Source: Cricetomys ansorgei
Taxonomy: Eukaryota > Chordata > Mammalia > Rodentia > Nesomyidae
Assembly: GCA_026225945.1 (NCBI GenBank)
Contig: JAMJFZ010001226.1
Location: forward strand, 372,001 to 436,000
Reading direction: 5' to 3'
DNA length: 64,000 nt
The translations under genes were made by a program, and so were the position numbers. The notes beneath the pieces were generated by a model that saw nothing but the letters and a program-made list of their open reading frames with translations, was not told where the DNA came from and searched no databases. Positions 8,868 to 20,747 of the stretch are shown here, in pieces; within the stretch, counting starts at the first letter, position 1; the number at the start of each line of letters is the position of its first letter.

Positions 8868-11433
8868 ATGGGGGCTCTGGCGCGCGCGCTGCTCCTGCTG
8901 CTGGCGGCCGCCCTGGGCCCGACCCCGACCCGCGCGGGTGAGTGCGGGCGGAGGGACACGGGCTCTGGGGAGGGCGGGCGGCTCCGGGGAAGCCGGGTCC
9001 CCATCGCCCATCCCGACCTCCCGCCTTCTCCCCGCGTCCCGAGCCCCGCGCCCGCTCCCCTCCCGGCCCGCGCACCCCCGGGGTCCCGGGAGGAGGTCGG
9101 GGTCTCACCGCGCGCCGCCCCCAGGCGCACACTCGCTGCGGTATTTCTCCACCGCCGTGTCCCGGCCCGGCCTCGTGGAGCCCCGGTACATCTCCGTCGG
9201 CTACGTGGACGGCACGGAGTTCATGCGCTTCGACAGCAACGCGGAGACGCCGAGATATGAGCCGCGCGCGGCGTGGATGGAGCGGGAGGGGCCGGAGTAT
9301 TGGGAGGAGGAACACACGGATCGCCAAGAACCACGAGCAGGATTTCCAAGTGAGCCTGCGGACCCTGCTCGGCTACTACAACCAGAGCGGCGGTGAGTGA
9401 CCGCGGTCGGAGGTCACGATCCTCCCCGTCCCACGTCGGGCCGGAGGCACCAGGGTCCGAAGTTGGGGAGGAGGAGAGCGGGGACCCGGTTTCCCTTTCG
9501 ATTCAGAGAAGTCCTCAGTGGGCGGGGTTGACTGCGGGCGTGGCCCAGGCTCTCACACCATCCAGTGGATGTATGGCTGTGACATGGGGCCGGACCCGCG
9601 CCTCCTCCGTGGGTACCATCAGTTCGCCTACAATGGCCGCGATTACATCGCCCTGAACGACGACCTGACCACGTGGGCGGCGGCGGACATGGCGGCGAAG
9701 ATCACCCGGGACAAGTGGGAGCGGGCTGGTTATGCAGAGCAGGTCAGGGCCTACCTGGAGGGCGAGTGCCTGGAGTGGCTCAGCAGATACCTGGAGAACG
9801 GGAAGGAGGCGCTGCAGCGCGCAGGTGCGAGGGGCCCAGCATCTCCTCCTCTGCCCTTGGGCTGGGCTCAGTCCTGAGGGGGAAGAGACCCATCACTGGG
9901 TCATGCCCCTGCCTCCGAAGGGGAAACAGAGTCCCTGGGTCTCCTGATCAGCATCACAGAGACTGCACTGACTCCCAGGGCGCAGCCTTCTCCCTGCACA
10001 GCTCAGGTCTGTCTCAGGAGGGAGGGAGAGAAGGTCCCCACAGAACCAACAGGGGCTCCCTTCAGTCTGCAGCCCTCTGTCAGCCATGGCCTCTCCCAGG
10101 CCGGGTCCTCTGCACACACACTATCTGTGGAAACTGAGTCCTGTCATGCTGAGTGTGTCAGCCCTTACACCAGGACCAGAAGTCTCCTTCACCTCGTGGG
10201 AAAAATGGACCCTGTGTCCTTGGCTGGTTCCCCCGGTTTCTAGAACTTTCCACACACTTTTCCTCCCAGACTCCTGTGTGTGAGGCTTGACCACATCACA
10301 AACTACAGAATGGTCACATGGGTACTTATGGGATACCCTACACAAATTAATTCTATAATTTCCCAATTCTTCCACACAGATCCCCCAAAGGCCCATGTGA
10401 CCCAGTCATCCTGGACCTCAAGGGAGAGTCACCCTGAGGTGCTGGGCCATGGGTTTCTACCCTGCCCTCATCTCCCTGACCTGGGTGAGGGAGCAGGAGG
10501 AACAGACTCAGGACATGGAGCTGGTGGAGACCAGGCCTGCAGGGGATGGAACCTTCCAGAAGTGGGCAGCCCTGGTGGTGCCTTCTGGGGAGGAGCAGAG
10601 ATACACATGCCATGTGCAGCATGAGGGGCTGCCTGAGCCCCTCAGCCTGAGATGGGGTAAGGAGGGTGTGGGTGCAGAGCTGGGCTCAGGGAAAGCTGGA
10701 GCCTTCTGCAGACTGAGCTGGGTCAGGGCTGAGAGCTAGGGTCATGACCATCACCTCCCTTCCCTTCCCAGAGCCTCCTCAGTCCTCCATCCCCATCATG
10801 GCTGTCATTGCTGTCCTGGTTCTCCTTGGAGCTGTGATCACTGGAGCTGTGGTGGCCATTGTGATGAAGAGGAGGAGAAACACAGGTAGGAAAGGGCAGG
10901 GTCTGAATTTCCTCTCATCTCCTTTAGAAGTGAGCTCTGCCTCACAGATGGGAAACACTTCCACACACCCCTCAGGCTCCTGTCTCTAACCTGGGTCTGC
11001 TGTCAATTCTGGAAACTTCCTAGGGTTGGGGACTTCCCTTGTCTGTCACAGCCTTTCTTCCCACAGGTGGGAAAGGAGGAAGCTATGCTCCAGCTTCAGG
11101 TAAGTGTGGGGGCAGGGTTGTCCCTGAGGCCATGGGGGTGAAGCTGGAGATGATGGGGAGCTCAGCCAGCCCATAATGCCCCTCCAGCCAAATCTCCAGG
11201 AATCATTATTTGTTCCTTACAATGAAATTATTTGTTTTTTACCGTAGGCAGTGACAGGAGCTCTGATGAGTCTCTTCCTGGTTGTAAAGGTAACCCTCTA
11301 GGGGCCTGATCTGGGGAGGGGAAAAGGGGACTTGGTTGTGTCCAGGGTCTCACAGAATAGCCTTTGAGTGAGTGGTGGGTTTGGGCAGATTGTGCTCACA
11401 GTGGACTGTTCACCACTTTCTTCCTTAGCATGA
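8868..11433 (+). pseudogene. MHC class I heavy chain gene 1, frameshifted pseudogene
   Basis: Eight exons with class I structure are present: 8868-8937, 9125-9392, 9549-9824, 10380-10656, 10772-10885, 11067-11099, 11248-11289, and 11429 to the TGA at 11431-11433. All introns have GT-AG ends. Exon 2 (alpha 1) is 268 nt instead of 267 because of an extra base near 9306-9316, after the conserved E-Y-W. The shifted frame meets TGA at 9580-9582, early in exon 3. Exon 4 (alpha 3) is 277 nt instead of 276 because of an extra C near 10403. Exon 1 is one codon shorter than in genes 2-4. The alpha 2 exon is otherwise intact and resembles gene 2. Translation would stop in alpha 2, so no class I molecule is expected. 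Confidence 0.93.
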
Positions 11434-11832
11434 AGACAGCTGCTTGGTGTGGACAGAGAGACAGAAGATGTGTTCAGGTCTCTCCCGTGATGTCCACAGC
11501 CCTCTGATCTCCTTAGGCAACAGTGTCTGAAGTTCCTGTGATCCTGTGGGCTCCATGTGAAGAACTGGGGAGCCCAACCACCTCTGCACCCCAGGACCCT
11601 GTCCCTGCACTGCCCTGTGTTCCCTTCCACATCCAACCTTTCTGGTCCAGACAGGCAGGAGGGGACATCTCCATCCTGTCAGCTCCATGCTGCCCTGAGC
11701 TGCAGTTCTTGGCTTTCCCTACTGAAAATCAGAATCTGACTTTGAACTTGATTGTCCATGTCCTTGCCCTGAGAGGTTGATTGGTGCATCAATTAAAGCA
11801 GAGAAATCTTACAGTTCTGTGGAGGAAATAAA
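11434..11832 (+). other. 3' UTR of class I gene 1
   Basis: This is conserved with the 3' ends of the other three genes. Candidate polyadenylation signals are ATTAAA at 11792-11797 and AATAAA at 11827-11832. Gene 4 has AATAAA at the position of the first. Confidence 0.7.
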
Positions 11833-12576
11833 TGGCATCATGGAGAACATTCCAGAGTCTCTGTTGATTATTTTGAAGGTGTTTGGGGGACAGGAGGAGG
11901 CTGAGAGTGCAAAGTGTGAGCAGGGCTGTGTCAAGGTGGAGCACAGTGCATTGTGGGGTTGGACGTGGTCGCTCCTCGGCTCTGTCACCTCCTGGCTGTG
12001 TTGCCCTGGTCACTGAGAAGAACCGCATGCTGAGAGTCTGTGATCACAGGGACACAGGGACGGCCAGAGCCTTGTCCTGTCTCCAGGATTATGAGCAGCC
12101 AGGGCTGCTGTGACGGGTCAGCCTGGGCTCAGTCCTGGCTGTGGCTCTGTCTCCTCTTGTCTTTGTAGTTGGTATTCAGGACTAACTCTGCTCTTGTCCC
12201 TGTGAGTGGTGCCTGTCTCCTTCTCCTCTGGGTCCCTGAGTGTGACAGCATTGGAGGTGTTTTCTGTCCTTGTCCCCAAGACCCAACAAGGCCCTGCCCT
12301 CAGGAGAATGTGGGCTTCAGTCTCCTGAGCTCCTGCCTCCTTCCAGCTCCTCCCTGGATGATATCTCCTTCTTTCCCATCTTGCAGCATCTGACCTCGGG
12401 TTGTAGGGTGGGCAGAGGACCCACAGGGTCTCCTCTTGAATCAGGACCTGTTCCATCTGTGCTCTGCCCAGGTCCCTCCCCATCCCTGGCTCTGGGAATC
12501 CTGTTGCTGCCCCCTAGTTGTCACCAAGGATTTGTAAGCTGAGTCTGGGTTAGATTTATATTTATTTGGAATTGTG
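11833..12576. other. Duplicon 1 3' flank, no gene
   Basis: This sequence is conserved in all four duplicons. Open frames exist on both strands, but their conservation is fully explained by duplication, and the frame is broken in duplicon 4. Confidence 0.6.
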
Positions 12577-12737
12577 ATCATGGGCCAGGAGACAAGTTGG
12601 TGCTCTTGCAACAGACGTGGTTCAGTTTCCAGCATCACATGGTGGCTCCCAACCAATCCTAACTGCAGTTCCAGAGGATCCAATTACTCCATGAACACCA
12701 GGCAGGCACATGGTGCAAAACATACAGGAAGACATTG
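12577..12737 (+). repeat. B2-like SINE (duplicon 1)
   Basis: The segment has a B2-type body: a GCTCTTGCAACAGA segment, a GTTCAGTTTCCAGCA box, and a CACATGGTGGCTCCCAACCA segment. It runs into the TA tract. The same insertion is present in all four duplicons. Confidence 0.75.
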
Positions 12738-13078
12738 ATATAAACATATATATATATTTGTATAAATATGTGCGTATATGTATATATAAAGATATATATA
12801 TTTATGTATATGTGTGCATATATAAATATACATGTATATATGTGTGCATAATACATAATATATGTAATAATATATGAGTTTTATATGTATATGTTATTTG
12901 AGTATGTATTTGTATTTATATTTGTATATGTATATTATTAATACACACAGAGATAATATGTGTATATTTTATATAATATATATTATATGTAATATATAAA
13001 ATATACAGAAATACATATATGTTTATGTCGATGTCTTTTTAATATTTGTAATGTAATATATATAAATATATATGGGAG
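12738..13078. repeat. (TA)n / ATATGT microsatellite tract (duplicon 1)
   Basis: About 340 bp of TA-, TATG- and TATA-rich simple sequence follows the B2 tail and ends in a short GA run. Length and pattern differ between duplicons. Confidence 0.9.
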
Positions 13079-14487
13079 AGAGAGAGGGAAGAGGAAGAGA
13101 GAGATTCTGGGAATGCCAGAGATGGAATCTCTCTCTCCCACTCTGGGTTCCAGCCCTGGCAGGTTTCTCTTTCAGCTTTGTATTTCCAGTCAGGAGCTCA
13201 AGGAGCCTTATCAGAGTCTCATGAGGCGACCAACAGGGTGATCATCTCTGTCCCGATGCCGCCATCTTTATCCTGTGAAGGATCATGAATTCCAGTGCTC
13301 AGGCCTCTGCTAATATTCATACTCACTAAATGTTTGATGAGTGAATAAAAAAAAAAAACCCACAGAGGATCACAAGTCAAGGACAGAGAGGACAGTGGGG
13401 AGATGGGGCGGTGCTGAGGGAAAGCTCAGGTGACTCTGACCTCAGTGTGGGAGGACCTGGAGCTGCAGGTGACACAGCAGCATTTGGTGTGAGGTGGTTT
13501 TAATAAAGGGATCTTCTGTAGAAGAGGCGGGGTGATTGTAGCAATTTTTCCTCTAGATTGAAGAACCCCCACTGAATCCAGGAGGCTGATGCCCTGAGAC
13601 ACAAGACGCTCCAGATTCATGGAGCTTACAGGATGTAGCAGGGCCCTCTCAGGGTTAAACCTGCTGCAGTTCCTAAGGGAGAGGAGATTGTTCAGTGGAG
13701 CTATAGGGAGCTGGGCAGGGGATGCTGGGATGCAGCTATAGAGAGCTGGGCAGGGCATGCTGGGATGCAGCTACACTGGGGTGGACTACTCTGTGATTAT
13801 TCCTGATCCACGCATGCTCACAAGAGCAACCAATGAGCTCAGGGCTCACCGAGCTGGCCATAGATGGATGACTTCCCTGTCTTGATGTCTCTGTCTCTGT
13901 CTGGGCTGGAGGAAATTCCCCCACCCTCTGGGGCAGGAGACACAGCAGTGACTATTGTAATCAGCCCACAGTGTCTGTTCCAGATGTGTGATGGGAGTTC
14001 AGTTTCTGAGACACACTAGGAAGTAATCCATGTTGCTGGTCCCCCTAAGCAGTGGCTATGGTGGGAAGATGCATGAGATGCAGTCTAAGGGGACAGTTAA
14101 GGAGGTGTTGATCAGGAGGTGGAGGGCTGTAGTGAGGATCAGTGCAGAGCCTTGTTAGTCTTCAGCCTCACTGAATCACTGGTGCTAGCCCAGACCTGGA
14201 AGCCTTCAGCCTCAGAGACCTACTGCTGACTGAGCCACTCCGACTCTCCTTGGGTCAACTAACTCTTCTCCAAGCTGACTTGTTCAAACTGACCTCCTGA
14301 GCCAGCTTACTGTTTCTGACCGAGCTCTTCTGACTCTGGCCTATTCTGGCTGAACTGCTCTGCTGGGGTCAAATGGACTCACTCTTCCTGATACTGACTT
14401 CTCTGCTGGGCTCTGCTGTGTCTCTGTGTCTCCCTGAGGTCTCTCTGCTCCATCCTGCCTCTGTAACTGACTCTCTTTTTGGGATGT
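13079..14487. other. Duplicon 1 intergenic flank, no gene
   Basis: This is shared with the other duplicons. It contains a short poly-A run near 13347 and a repeated GGGATGCAGCTATAGAGAGCT motif (about 13725-13770). No coding or RNA gene is supported. Confidence 0.6.
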
Positions 14488-14700
14488 CAGTGATTAAGAG
14501 AGCTGGCTGCTCTTCCACACAACCAGGTTCAGTTCCCAGCACCCACATCGAGGCTGGAACTCCAGCTCCAAGGGATCCAGAGCTCTCTTAGAGCCCCAAT
14601 TACACACACACACACACACACATACATATGTACATACATACATACACACATACATACATACATACATGCAAGCAAAACACTCATACACATAAACATAAGC
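14488..14700 (+). repeat. B2-like SINE with (CA)n and CATA tail (duplicon 1)
   Basis: The B2 body includes GTGATTAAGAGAGCTGGCTG and CAGTTCCCAGCACCCACA. It is followed by a CA run at about 14602-14622 and CATA repeats to about 14666. Confidence 0.8.
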
Positions 14701-14711
14701 CTTTAAAAGAT

Positions 14712-14858
14712 ATCCAGTCCAGGCCTGGTGGTACCTGCCTTTAATCCCAGCAGTCCATACTAGGGAGGTAGAGGCTGGTGGATCTCTGTTAGTTTAGGCC
14801 AGCCTGATCTATATAACAAGTTCCCGGCCAGCCAGGGCTACCAACAGACTATCTCAAA
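14712..14858 (+). repeat. B1 SINE (duplicon 1)
   Basis: The segment contains CCTGGTGGTACCTGCC, the CTTTAATCCCAGCAG box and the GGCCAGCCTGATCTATA segment typical of B1 (7SL-derived). Confidence 0.85.
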
Positions 14859-14869
14859 AGATGGATTCA

Positions 14870-15420
14870 AATCCTCACGCTGAGACAGCTCAGCGGCCAT
14901 TTCCCTGAGTCCTGCACTCCTATCAGATGCTGCTGACGCCCCTGCGACCGTCCTGAGACCACAGTGTGAGGGCCGCTGTCCCGAGACAACCTGACGGGTT
15001 ACAAGTCAGAAGGCAGGAGAGGGCTATGAGGCAGAATAGACTACAAAGCCGGCCACACCCCGTCCATCCCGGAGTGCTCTCCAGCAACCGCAGACACTGG
15101 GGAGTGGAGCAGGCGTGGGGTCGCACGTGAAGCAGAGGCAGGGGCTTTACAGGCAACACGGGCCCGCGCAGTGCACAGGCGCAGTGCAGAGCTGGAGGCC
15201 ATTGGCTTTCAGGTTCTCAAGGCTCACCCCTTGGCATAGTGGCACCGAAAACTTAGCAACTGGCTTCAATCCTGACCAAGGGGCCTGAGTATAATCAGCA
15301 TTTTCTACCTGTGGTGTGATGGAGCCGACCAGACACTAGGGGGCGCGCTCGGCTCGCGGGAGCCGCAATCCTCCAGTTAAGACTCTTAAAGGTTGCTCAC
15401 ATAGTCCTTTGCTAAACAAA
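14870..15420. other. CG-rich conserved intergenic block (duplicon 1)
   Basis: This is a CpG-richer block repeated in every duplicon (also 34570-35090, 43980-44530, 61900-62450, and in part at 18876-19060). It has GCGCAGTGCACAGGCGCAG-type sequence near 15165-15187 and a CTCF-like core at 15334-15346. An open minus-strand frame of 97 aa is present in duplicons 2-4 and is shortened here. Whether the block is a promoter, an insulator or an old repeat is not decided by the sequence. Confidence 0.55.
15334..15346 (+). promoter_or_regulatory. CTCF-like core motif (duplicon 1)
   Basis: CACTAGGGGGCGC fits the known CTCF core pattern (CASYAGRKGGCRS). The same motif in the same orientation recurs at 18957, 35041, 44441 and 62364. 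Confidence 0.6.
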
Positions 15421-16159
15421 TTGAATTTATTTATCATGGCGATTATCTTACCCTTTCTATTTTAATTCATTTTATGACTTTATGGATGTGGGTGTTTTGG
15501 CTTCATATCGTGACTTGTGCCCGTGGGAACCAGAAGGGCGAATGGTATCCCCTGGAACTGGAGAGAACAGGTGCTGAGACTCCAGTCCTCTCAAGAGCAG
15601 CCAGTGCTCCTACCCGCTGAGCATCTCTCCAGCGCTTCTGTTTCCTTTTATTTCCCAGGAGAGGGAGCTCTGAAAGAGGACCTCACCCGTATCCCAGGCT
15701 GGCCGGGTTCACTATTTTGTCAGTAACAGCCATCAGCAGGGAGAAGCTGGGGGTGGGGTGCAGTCAAGTTACTGTGAAAAGTAACAGTTACAGAACGATT
15801 CAGAGCTTAGATACAGCATTAAGAAATGTCTGCAGCCTTTAAGAAAACATTTGCATTTTGGACCTCGAAGCAAAAAGTTTTCAAGCCAGATCCAACATCT
15901 CCAGTTTAATAAACTCTTACAGCCTGTATCTCCAGCCATAGGGAAATCGGTGCCCTCTTCTGGTCCCCTTGGGTACTGCACCCATGTGGGGCTGCCTGTC
16001 CCAGGAGATGGGATGCAGGCAAGGGAGAACCCTCCAAACCCTTGGAATTGGTGAACACATCACACTTCTGAGAGGCTGCAGTCACCACGTCCTGTGTGGA
16101 CAGAGATGCTCTGAGACATTAACACTGTCTCTGCACAGCTTCCCTGGATAGAGAGGGAG
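15421..16159. other. Duplicon 1 flank with minus-strand B2 fragment
   Basis: A B2 fragment in reverse orientation is at about 15560-15645, ending in GCTGAGCATCTCTCCAGCGC. The rest is unclassified sequence shared among duplicons, with no gene. Confidence 0.6.
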
Positions 16160-16865
16160 GAGCGTGTGCAGGATGTAAGGGAAGAGTCTGCACAGGGAAA
16201 TGATCAGAGAAGGCAGTCCTTCTCAAAAGAGGTGTCTAATTGGGAATCCTCAATGTCACCTGAGGTGGAAGGAAAGCAGCTTAGGGCCACGAAATCACCT
16301 TCAGCATATGCAGTAGTGAGACAGCATATTCCAGCTGATGGGGGTAACCACAGAGGTTACGATGGAATAAGATGGCGTCCGACAGAAATGAGTGATTTCA
16401 GGAGATTGGAGGAAGCTGTGGGGTTGTGTGGACACACTCGCCCTGTGTAAAGCAGGTGTTGCATAACTGGGCGCTGCAGCACCAGATGGTCCCACTTGAT
16501 TGGAAAGGGTTAATATCAGCTACACTAGAGGCAGGCTCTCAGCTTCAGTGGTTAACCTGATGGAGAGGAGAAGCAGCAGTCTGGATCAGCAGAACAGGAC
16601 TAGAGGAATAAATATAACCCAAGATCAGCTCCTTGGTGAGGGTTGTATGCTGAATTACAGGAACAGATTCAGTTTGATGGTGTGACCACAGAACAGTGTC
16701 GTTAGCAGCTTTGAAAGCTTGGGAAAAAAGAAAAAAAAATCCACCTCATTCATGAAGACCACACAAGGCTCAAGTGAACCCTTCACTGATTTTTTGCAAA
16801 GATTAACGACAGCACTGAACAGAGCCATCTCAGACCCTGAAGTGAGACAGGTGTGGATTCCCTGA
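16160..16865 (+). pseudogene. Betaretrovirus/IAP-like gag remnant (duplicon 1)
   Basis: Conceptual translation in shifting frames gives capsid-like segments. One is a D-F-R-R-L-E-E-A-V box near 16395-16420. Next comes a Q-N-R-T-R-G-I-N-I segment near 16590-16615. Last is the C-terminal capsid part S-E-P-F-T-x-F-L-Q-R-L with N-R-A-I-S-D-P-E-V-R-Q near 16770-16850. This order matches class II (IAP or type D-like) Gag. Stops and frameshifts are frequent. The same fragment is in all four duplicons, so the insertion predates their duplication. Confidence 0.8.
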
Positions 16866-17529
16866 GCAGTCTCTTGGAGAGGAGCCTTGAAAGAGTTCCA
16901 GCCTCAGGCTCTCAGCTACCACTTCCTCTGAAGACAGTTCTCCAGCCCCAATCATCCTCAGAAGACTGACACCCAACTAACTGCATCCTTCTGAGAGACC
17001 CTGCATCAGAAGCAGCTGCTGCTGGATTCCTGCCAAGGGTGGGGGCTGGGAGACAGGAAGTGCTCTGGGATTGAAGCCCCTGCATTTTGAGTATTTGCAG
17101 GTCAACAATAACAAACACAACATTGTAACTGAAGCCTGCTCTCTGCCCCAACTGCTACTGTAACTGATTCCTAAGGTGAAACAGATTCCCACTGTGCCTT
17201 TTACACTCCTGCTCTAAAAGAAATGAGATAGGAAACACAGGAAGAAATCTTCACTGCTCCTGCAGGTGGTCTTTGAAAGCAGAAAGAGAGAAAGAGAAAC
17301 TCAGTGCCCTTTTTGGCTGTCCTTAGCCTGGATAACAGGAACTGTATAGAGAATCAGCTGAACTGAGCTAGTCTCTAACAAGCCATCCTAAAGTGGGCCC
17401 ACTGCCAACAGCCAACCATTTCCTGTGTGTTCTAAGCTAAGATCCCAAAAGTCCAACTGGCATGTAAACCACCAGGAGAGCTGCACAGGACAAAACCTAC
17501 TTGGGAAAGGTGGAGTTAGACAGGGTTCA
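16866..17529 (+). other. Proximal upstream flank ahead of the orphan class I flank
   Basis: This is homologous to 27760-28278, 36545-37198 and 45970-46630, the sequence lying upstream of each class I copy. No gene is seen. Confidence 0.7.
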
Positions 17530-17725
17530 GTGCCCTGCTGTGTTCGGTCTCCACGGGATCTATTCCCAGTGGAAAAGGGGGTCTCCAGAGCTGAGACCGG
17601 CAGACACTGAGACGCAGTACTGAGGGAAGAGGCAGTCTCTTCTCTGTGGTGAGATTTCTGACCACTAGGCAGTGTGAGCAGGCCAAGCCTTCTGCTTTGA
17701 TGAGAAACTACTCTGCTGCCTCCCA
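17530..17725 (+). other. Orphan class I upstream flank, gene missing
   Basis: This piece matches the gene 3 upstream flank from 37199 onward, including the ERV-free target site GTGCC at 17530-17534. The match ends near 17725, before any promoter or exon. It marks a duplicon whose class I gene is absent from the window. Confidence 0.75.
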
Positions 17726-18049
17726 CATTAAGTGAACAACTGCATGCACCATGGCAGGCAAACACTGCAGCAAGGCCCAGGCATGGTGGCCAGAGCAGGA
17801 AGCTGCAGGCTCACAGCCTCAATGACAAACAGAAGCAGAGAGAGCATAGTGGAAGCAGATGTGCCCCTTTAATCTCACAGCCTTCCCCAGTAACACACCT
17901 CCTCCAGCAAGGCCACACCTCCTGGACTCAGCCTCCTGAAATAGCGCCACCTACTGGGACCAGGTGTAAAAACACGCAAGCCTATGGGGACATTCTCAAT
18001 CCACCAGGAGTGTGTGCATCTGTGTGGGTGTGGTCAGGGGAGTGCAGGG

Positions 18050-18165
18050 TCCTGGAGGTCAGAAGAGGGTGTCAGAGCCCTGCATGTGGGTGCTGGGAAC
18101 TGAACTTGGGTCTCTGTGAGAGCAGGCTTGTTCTCCGCATCTCAGCCGACTCTCCAGTCCAGTGA
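18050..18165 (-). repeat. B2 SINE fragment
   Basis: Reverse B2 segment with GTGGGTGCTGGGAACTGAAC and a terminal CTCTCCAGTCC. Confidence 0.7.
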
Positions 18166-18609
18166 ATAGTGTCCAGTGTGGTCTCACTCACAGGGTGACC
18201 TGGAGGGCAGATCTCAAGATTGTCCTAAATCATTACTGAGGGTCCTGAACCAAGTTCCTTCCAGACCACGGATCCTGCAGTGCAGATGCGCTGAGGCAGG
18301 AGCATGTCTGTGAGTTCTGAGAGTAATGGAACTGTGCCTGGAGCAGAGTCACGGTGTGTCTACCCATGAGGCCCAGGGATTGCAGGAAGCATGCAACTGT
18401 TCCACAGCAGTGTCTTCTGAATTGGAGAAGATATTAGAAGAAGGAAAATCTTGCTGTACTCACCGATGGAAAGATTAATACTGTGACCTGGCCGTCCTAC
18501 CAAAAGCAATCCCAATCAAAGTTCCCGTGGTGTTTTTCACAGACATAGGGAAAAGAATTCATATAAAGCAGAAAAGACCCCAGACAAAGCCATCCTGAGC
18601 GTTGGAAGA

Positions 18610-18745
18610 ACGCTGGAACCAGGCTGTGCGCACCTTTAAACCCAGCGGTAGGTGGGTCTCTGCGAGTCCAGTCTGGTCTGGTCTACGTAGTGAATCCCAG
18701 GCCAGCCAGGAGTGCACAGGGAGACCCTGTCTCAAAACAACAATA
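18610..18745 (+). repeat. B1 SINE
   Basis: B1 body with an ACCTTTAAACCCAGC box, a TCTGGTCTACGTAGTGA segment and an A/C-rich tail. Confidence 0.7.
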
Positions 18746-18875
18746 AAATTGTTGTGTCCGCAATGACGTAACCAGAGGTGCTCTGGGACTCCTCCCACCC
18801 TCGGATGGAGAGGCGTAGTTCGAGGGGTGTGAGCAAACTACAGGGTTGGCAAAAAGGGGCAGGGTGGCGCCCAAG

Positions 18876-19060
18876 GCTTAGCAACTGGCTGTAATCCTGA
18901 CCAGGACCTGAGTGTAGTCAGCATTTTCCACCTGTGCTGTGCTGGAGCCGACCCGACACTAGAGGGCGCGCCGGGCTCGCGGGAGCCGCAATCCTCCAGG
19001 GGAGCCTCTTAAAGGTTGCTCACATAGTCCTTTGCTAAACACATTGAATTTGTTTATCAT
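18876..19060 (+). repeat. Extra copy of the CG-rich block with CTCF-like motif
   Basis: This is homologous to about 15255-15425 of duplicon 1. The CTCF-like core CACTAGAGGGCGC is at 18957-18969. It is a stray duplicon fragment inside the otherwise non-paralogous region. Confidence 0.8.
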
Positions 19061-19189
19061 CACGATTATCTTATACTTTCTTTTTCTTTAGTTTATTGTG
19101 TTCCTTTATGGATATGGGTGTTTTGGCTTCATATGCGTGACTGGTTCCCAATGGAAGCCAGAAGGGAGAACGGGATCCCCTGGAACTGG

Positions 19190-19262
19190 AGCGAACCGGT
19201 GCTGAGACTCCAGCCCTCTGGAAGAGCAGCCAGTGTTCTTAACCGCAGAACCAGCTCATCCC
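19190..19262 (-). repeat. B2 SINE fragment
   Basis: Reverse B2 fragment with a CTGGAAGAGCAGCCAGTGTT segment. It lies in the same relative position as the B2 fragment downstream of the CG-rich block in the duplicons. Confidence 0.65.
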
Positions 19263-19281
19263 TCCTCTAGTTTTATTCATC

Positions 19282-19417
19282 TTTTTTTTTTTCTAGACAG
19301 GGTTTCTCTGTTGTAGCTCTGGCTGTCCTGGAACTCACTCTGTAGACCAGGCTGGCCTGGAACTCACAGAGATCCACCTGCCTCTGAGTGCTGGGATTAA
19401 AGGATGCACTGCCTGGC
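19282..19417 (-). repeat. B1 SINE
   Basis: Poly-T start, then GACAGGGTTTCTCTG, the GACCAGGCTGGCCTGGAACT segment and the GCTGGGATTAAAGG box. This is a nearly complete reverse B1. Confidence 0.9.
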
Positions 19418-19451
19418 TTTTGACTTCATTTTTTATGGCTAAAAAATTCAA

Positions 19452-19600
19452 TTGTGCTGGCTGTGGTGGCACACTGCCTTTATATGCCAGCACTTGGGGG
19501 GCAGCAGCAAGAGGATCTCAGGGAGTTCCTAGCCTGGTCTACATAGTGAGCTCCAGGATAGCTAGAGCTACATAGTGAGACCCTGTCTCAGAAACAAGTC
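19452..19600 (+). repeat. B1 SINE
   Basis: Diverged B1 with GGCTGTGGTGGCACACTGCC, a TGCCAGCACTTGG box and GAGACCCTGTCTCAGAAAC at the end. Confidence 0.75.
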
Positions 19601-20559
19601 ATTTTAGTTGTGTGTGTGTGTCCTGTGAGCCAGGCTGACCTCTGTGTTCAGCCTCCTCCCTCACAGCTGGATACAGACATACACTGAGATGGGGCTCAGA
19701 TTCTTTATTTTTTTTTTTCCTGTTCATTTTTTCCTCTTATTTTGTAATCCAATAAAGGTTTATCTTTTTTTATTTTATATTTTAACCAGAGTGAAAGATG
19801 CAAAAGAATTGTTTTTTTTTAAAACATATTTTCTGTGTTTTGTGCTTGTGTGTCTTGGTGCTGGGGATTGGTCCCAATGCCTGGCCTGTCCTGAGCCACA
19901 TCCAAGTTTGTCCTAGGCTGGCCACAAATTTGTAATCCTCCTGCCTCTGCCTCCTGAGTGCTGGGATTCCAGACATGGGCTGCCACACCTGGCTTCCGTG
20001 TCTGTCCTCCAGTCCTGTTCCTTTCTGCAGTGTGGAACGTGGCAATAACCTGTGACCAGCAAATGCACAGACACTGAGCAGAGCCAATTCAGAAGCGTGG
20101 GGGCAGCCACTGAGGCTTGTTTATGAGCTCAGCTGGAAAGCCTAATGCTATGGCTGACAAATATGCAGGGGAAAGACCCTTCTGGAAGGAACCTGCGGCC
20201 TCTGGCAACTGCTTCTACCAGGTGTGACCTCACACTCTCCATGAAATACTCTGCCCCAGCCTGAGCCAGCAATCCATCATAATATCTTATTTTTTCTTTA
20301 AGATGTACTCTTAATTATTTGAAGGTGTGCGTTTGCACGTGAGTGTGTATACCTCAGTGTAGACGTCCCTGGGGCCAGAGGCGTCTGGAACTCTGGATTT
20401 GGAGTTACAGGCAGCTTGAACCACTGTGGGAGCTAGTGGTCCTCAATGCTCCCGACAACTGAGCCACCCCAACCCCTCCTGTTCTTTCTCGAGATAGTGT
20501 CTCAGGAAGCTCAGGCCGACGGCCTGCCCACTGTAATGGCTAATGCTGATTGTCTCCAG

Positions 20560-20697
20560 GTGTGGTGGCACGTGCCCATCTTTAGTCTCGGGCACTCTGG
20601 GAAGTAGAGGCAGGTGGAGTTTGAGTATAGATAGCCTGATCTACATTTCAAGTTCCAGGCCTGACAGGGCTATGTGGTGAGATTCTGTCTAAAAAAG
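20560..20697 (+). repeat. B1 SINE (diverged)
   Basis: Contains CAGGTGTGGTGGCACGTGCC, a GAAGTAGAGGCAGGTGGAG segment and TGAGATTCTGTCTAAAAAAG. Confidence 0.7.
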
Positions 20698-20747
20698 ATT
20701 AAAAAGACCCTGGACAGGATCTTGTATCACCTGGGAAATGAGCCTCT

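Noticed and set aside
12118..12483. 121-aa minus-strand frame repeated at 31828-32193 and 41192-41557
   Set aside because: It lies in the class I 3' flank, its conservation follows from duplication, it is broken in duplicon 4, and no domain was recognised.
12659..12856. Minus-strand frame rich in Tyr, Ile and His
   Set aside because: It is the translation of the (TA)n/ATATGT tract. Similar frames at 32331, 41697, 41885, 59597 and 59830 are rejected for the same reason.
14602..14690. Z-DNA or regulatory element at (CA)n runs
   Set aside because: These are tails of B2 SINEs and vary in length between duplicons; no specific function is supported.
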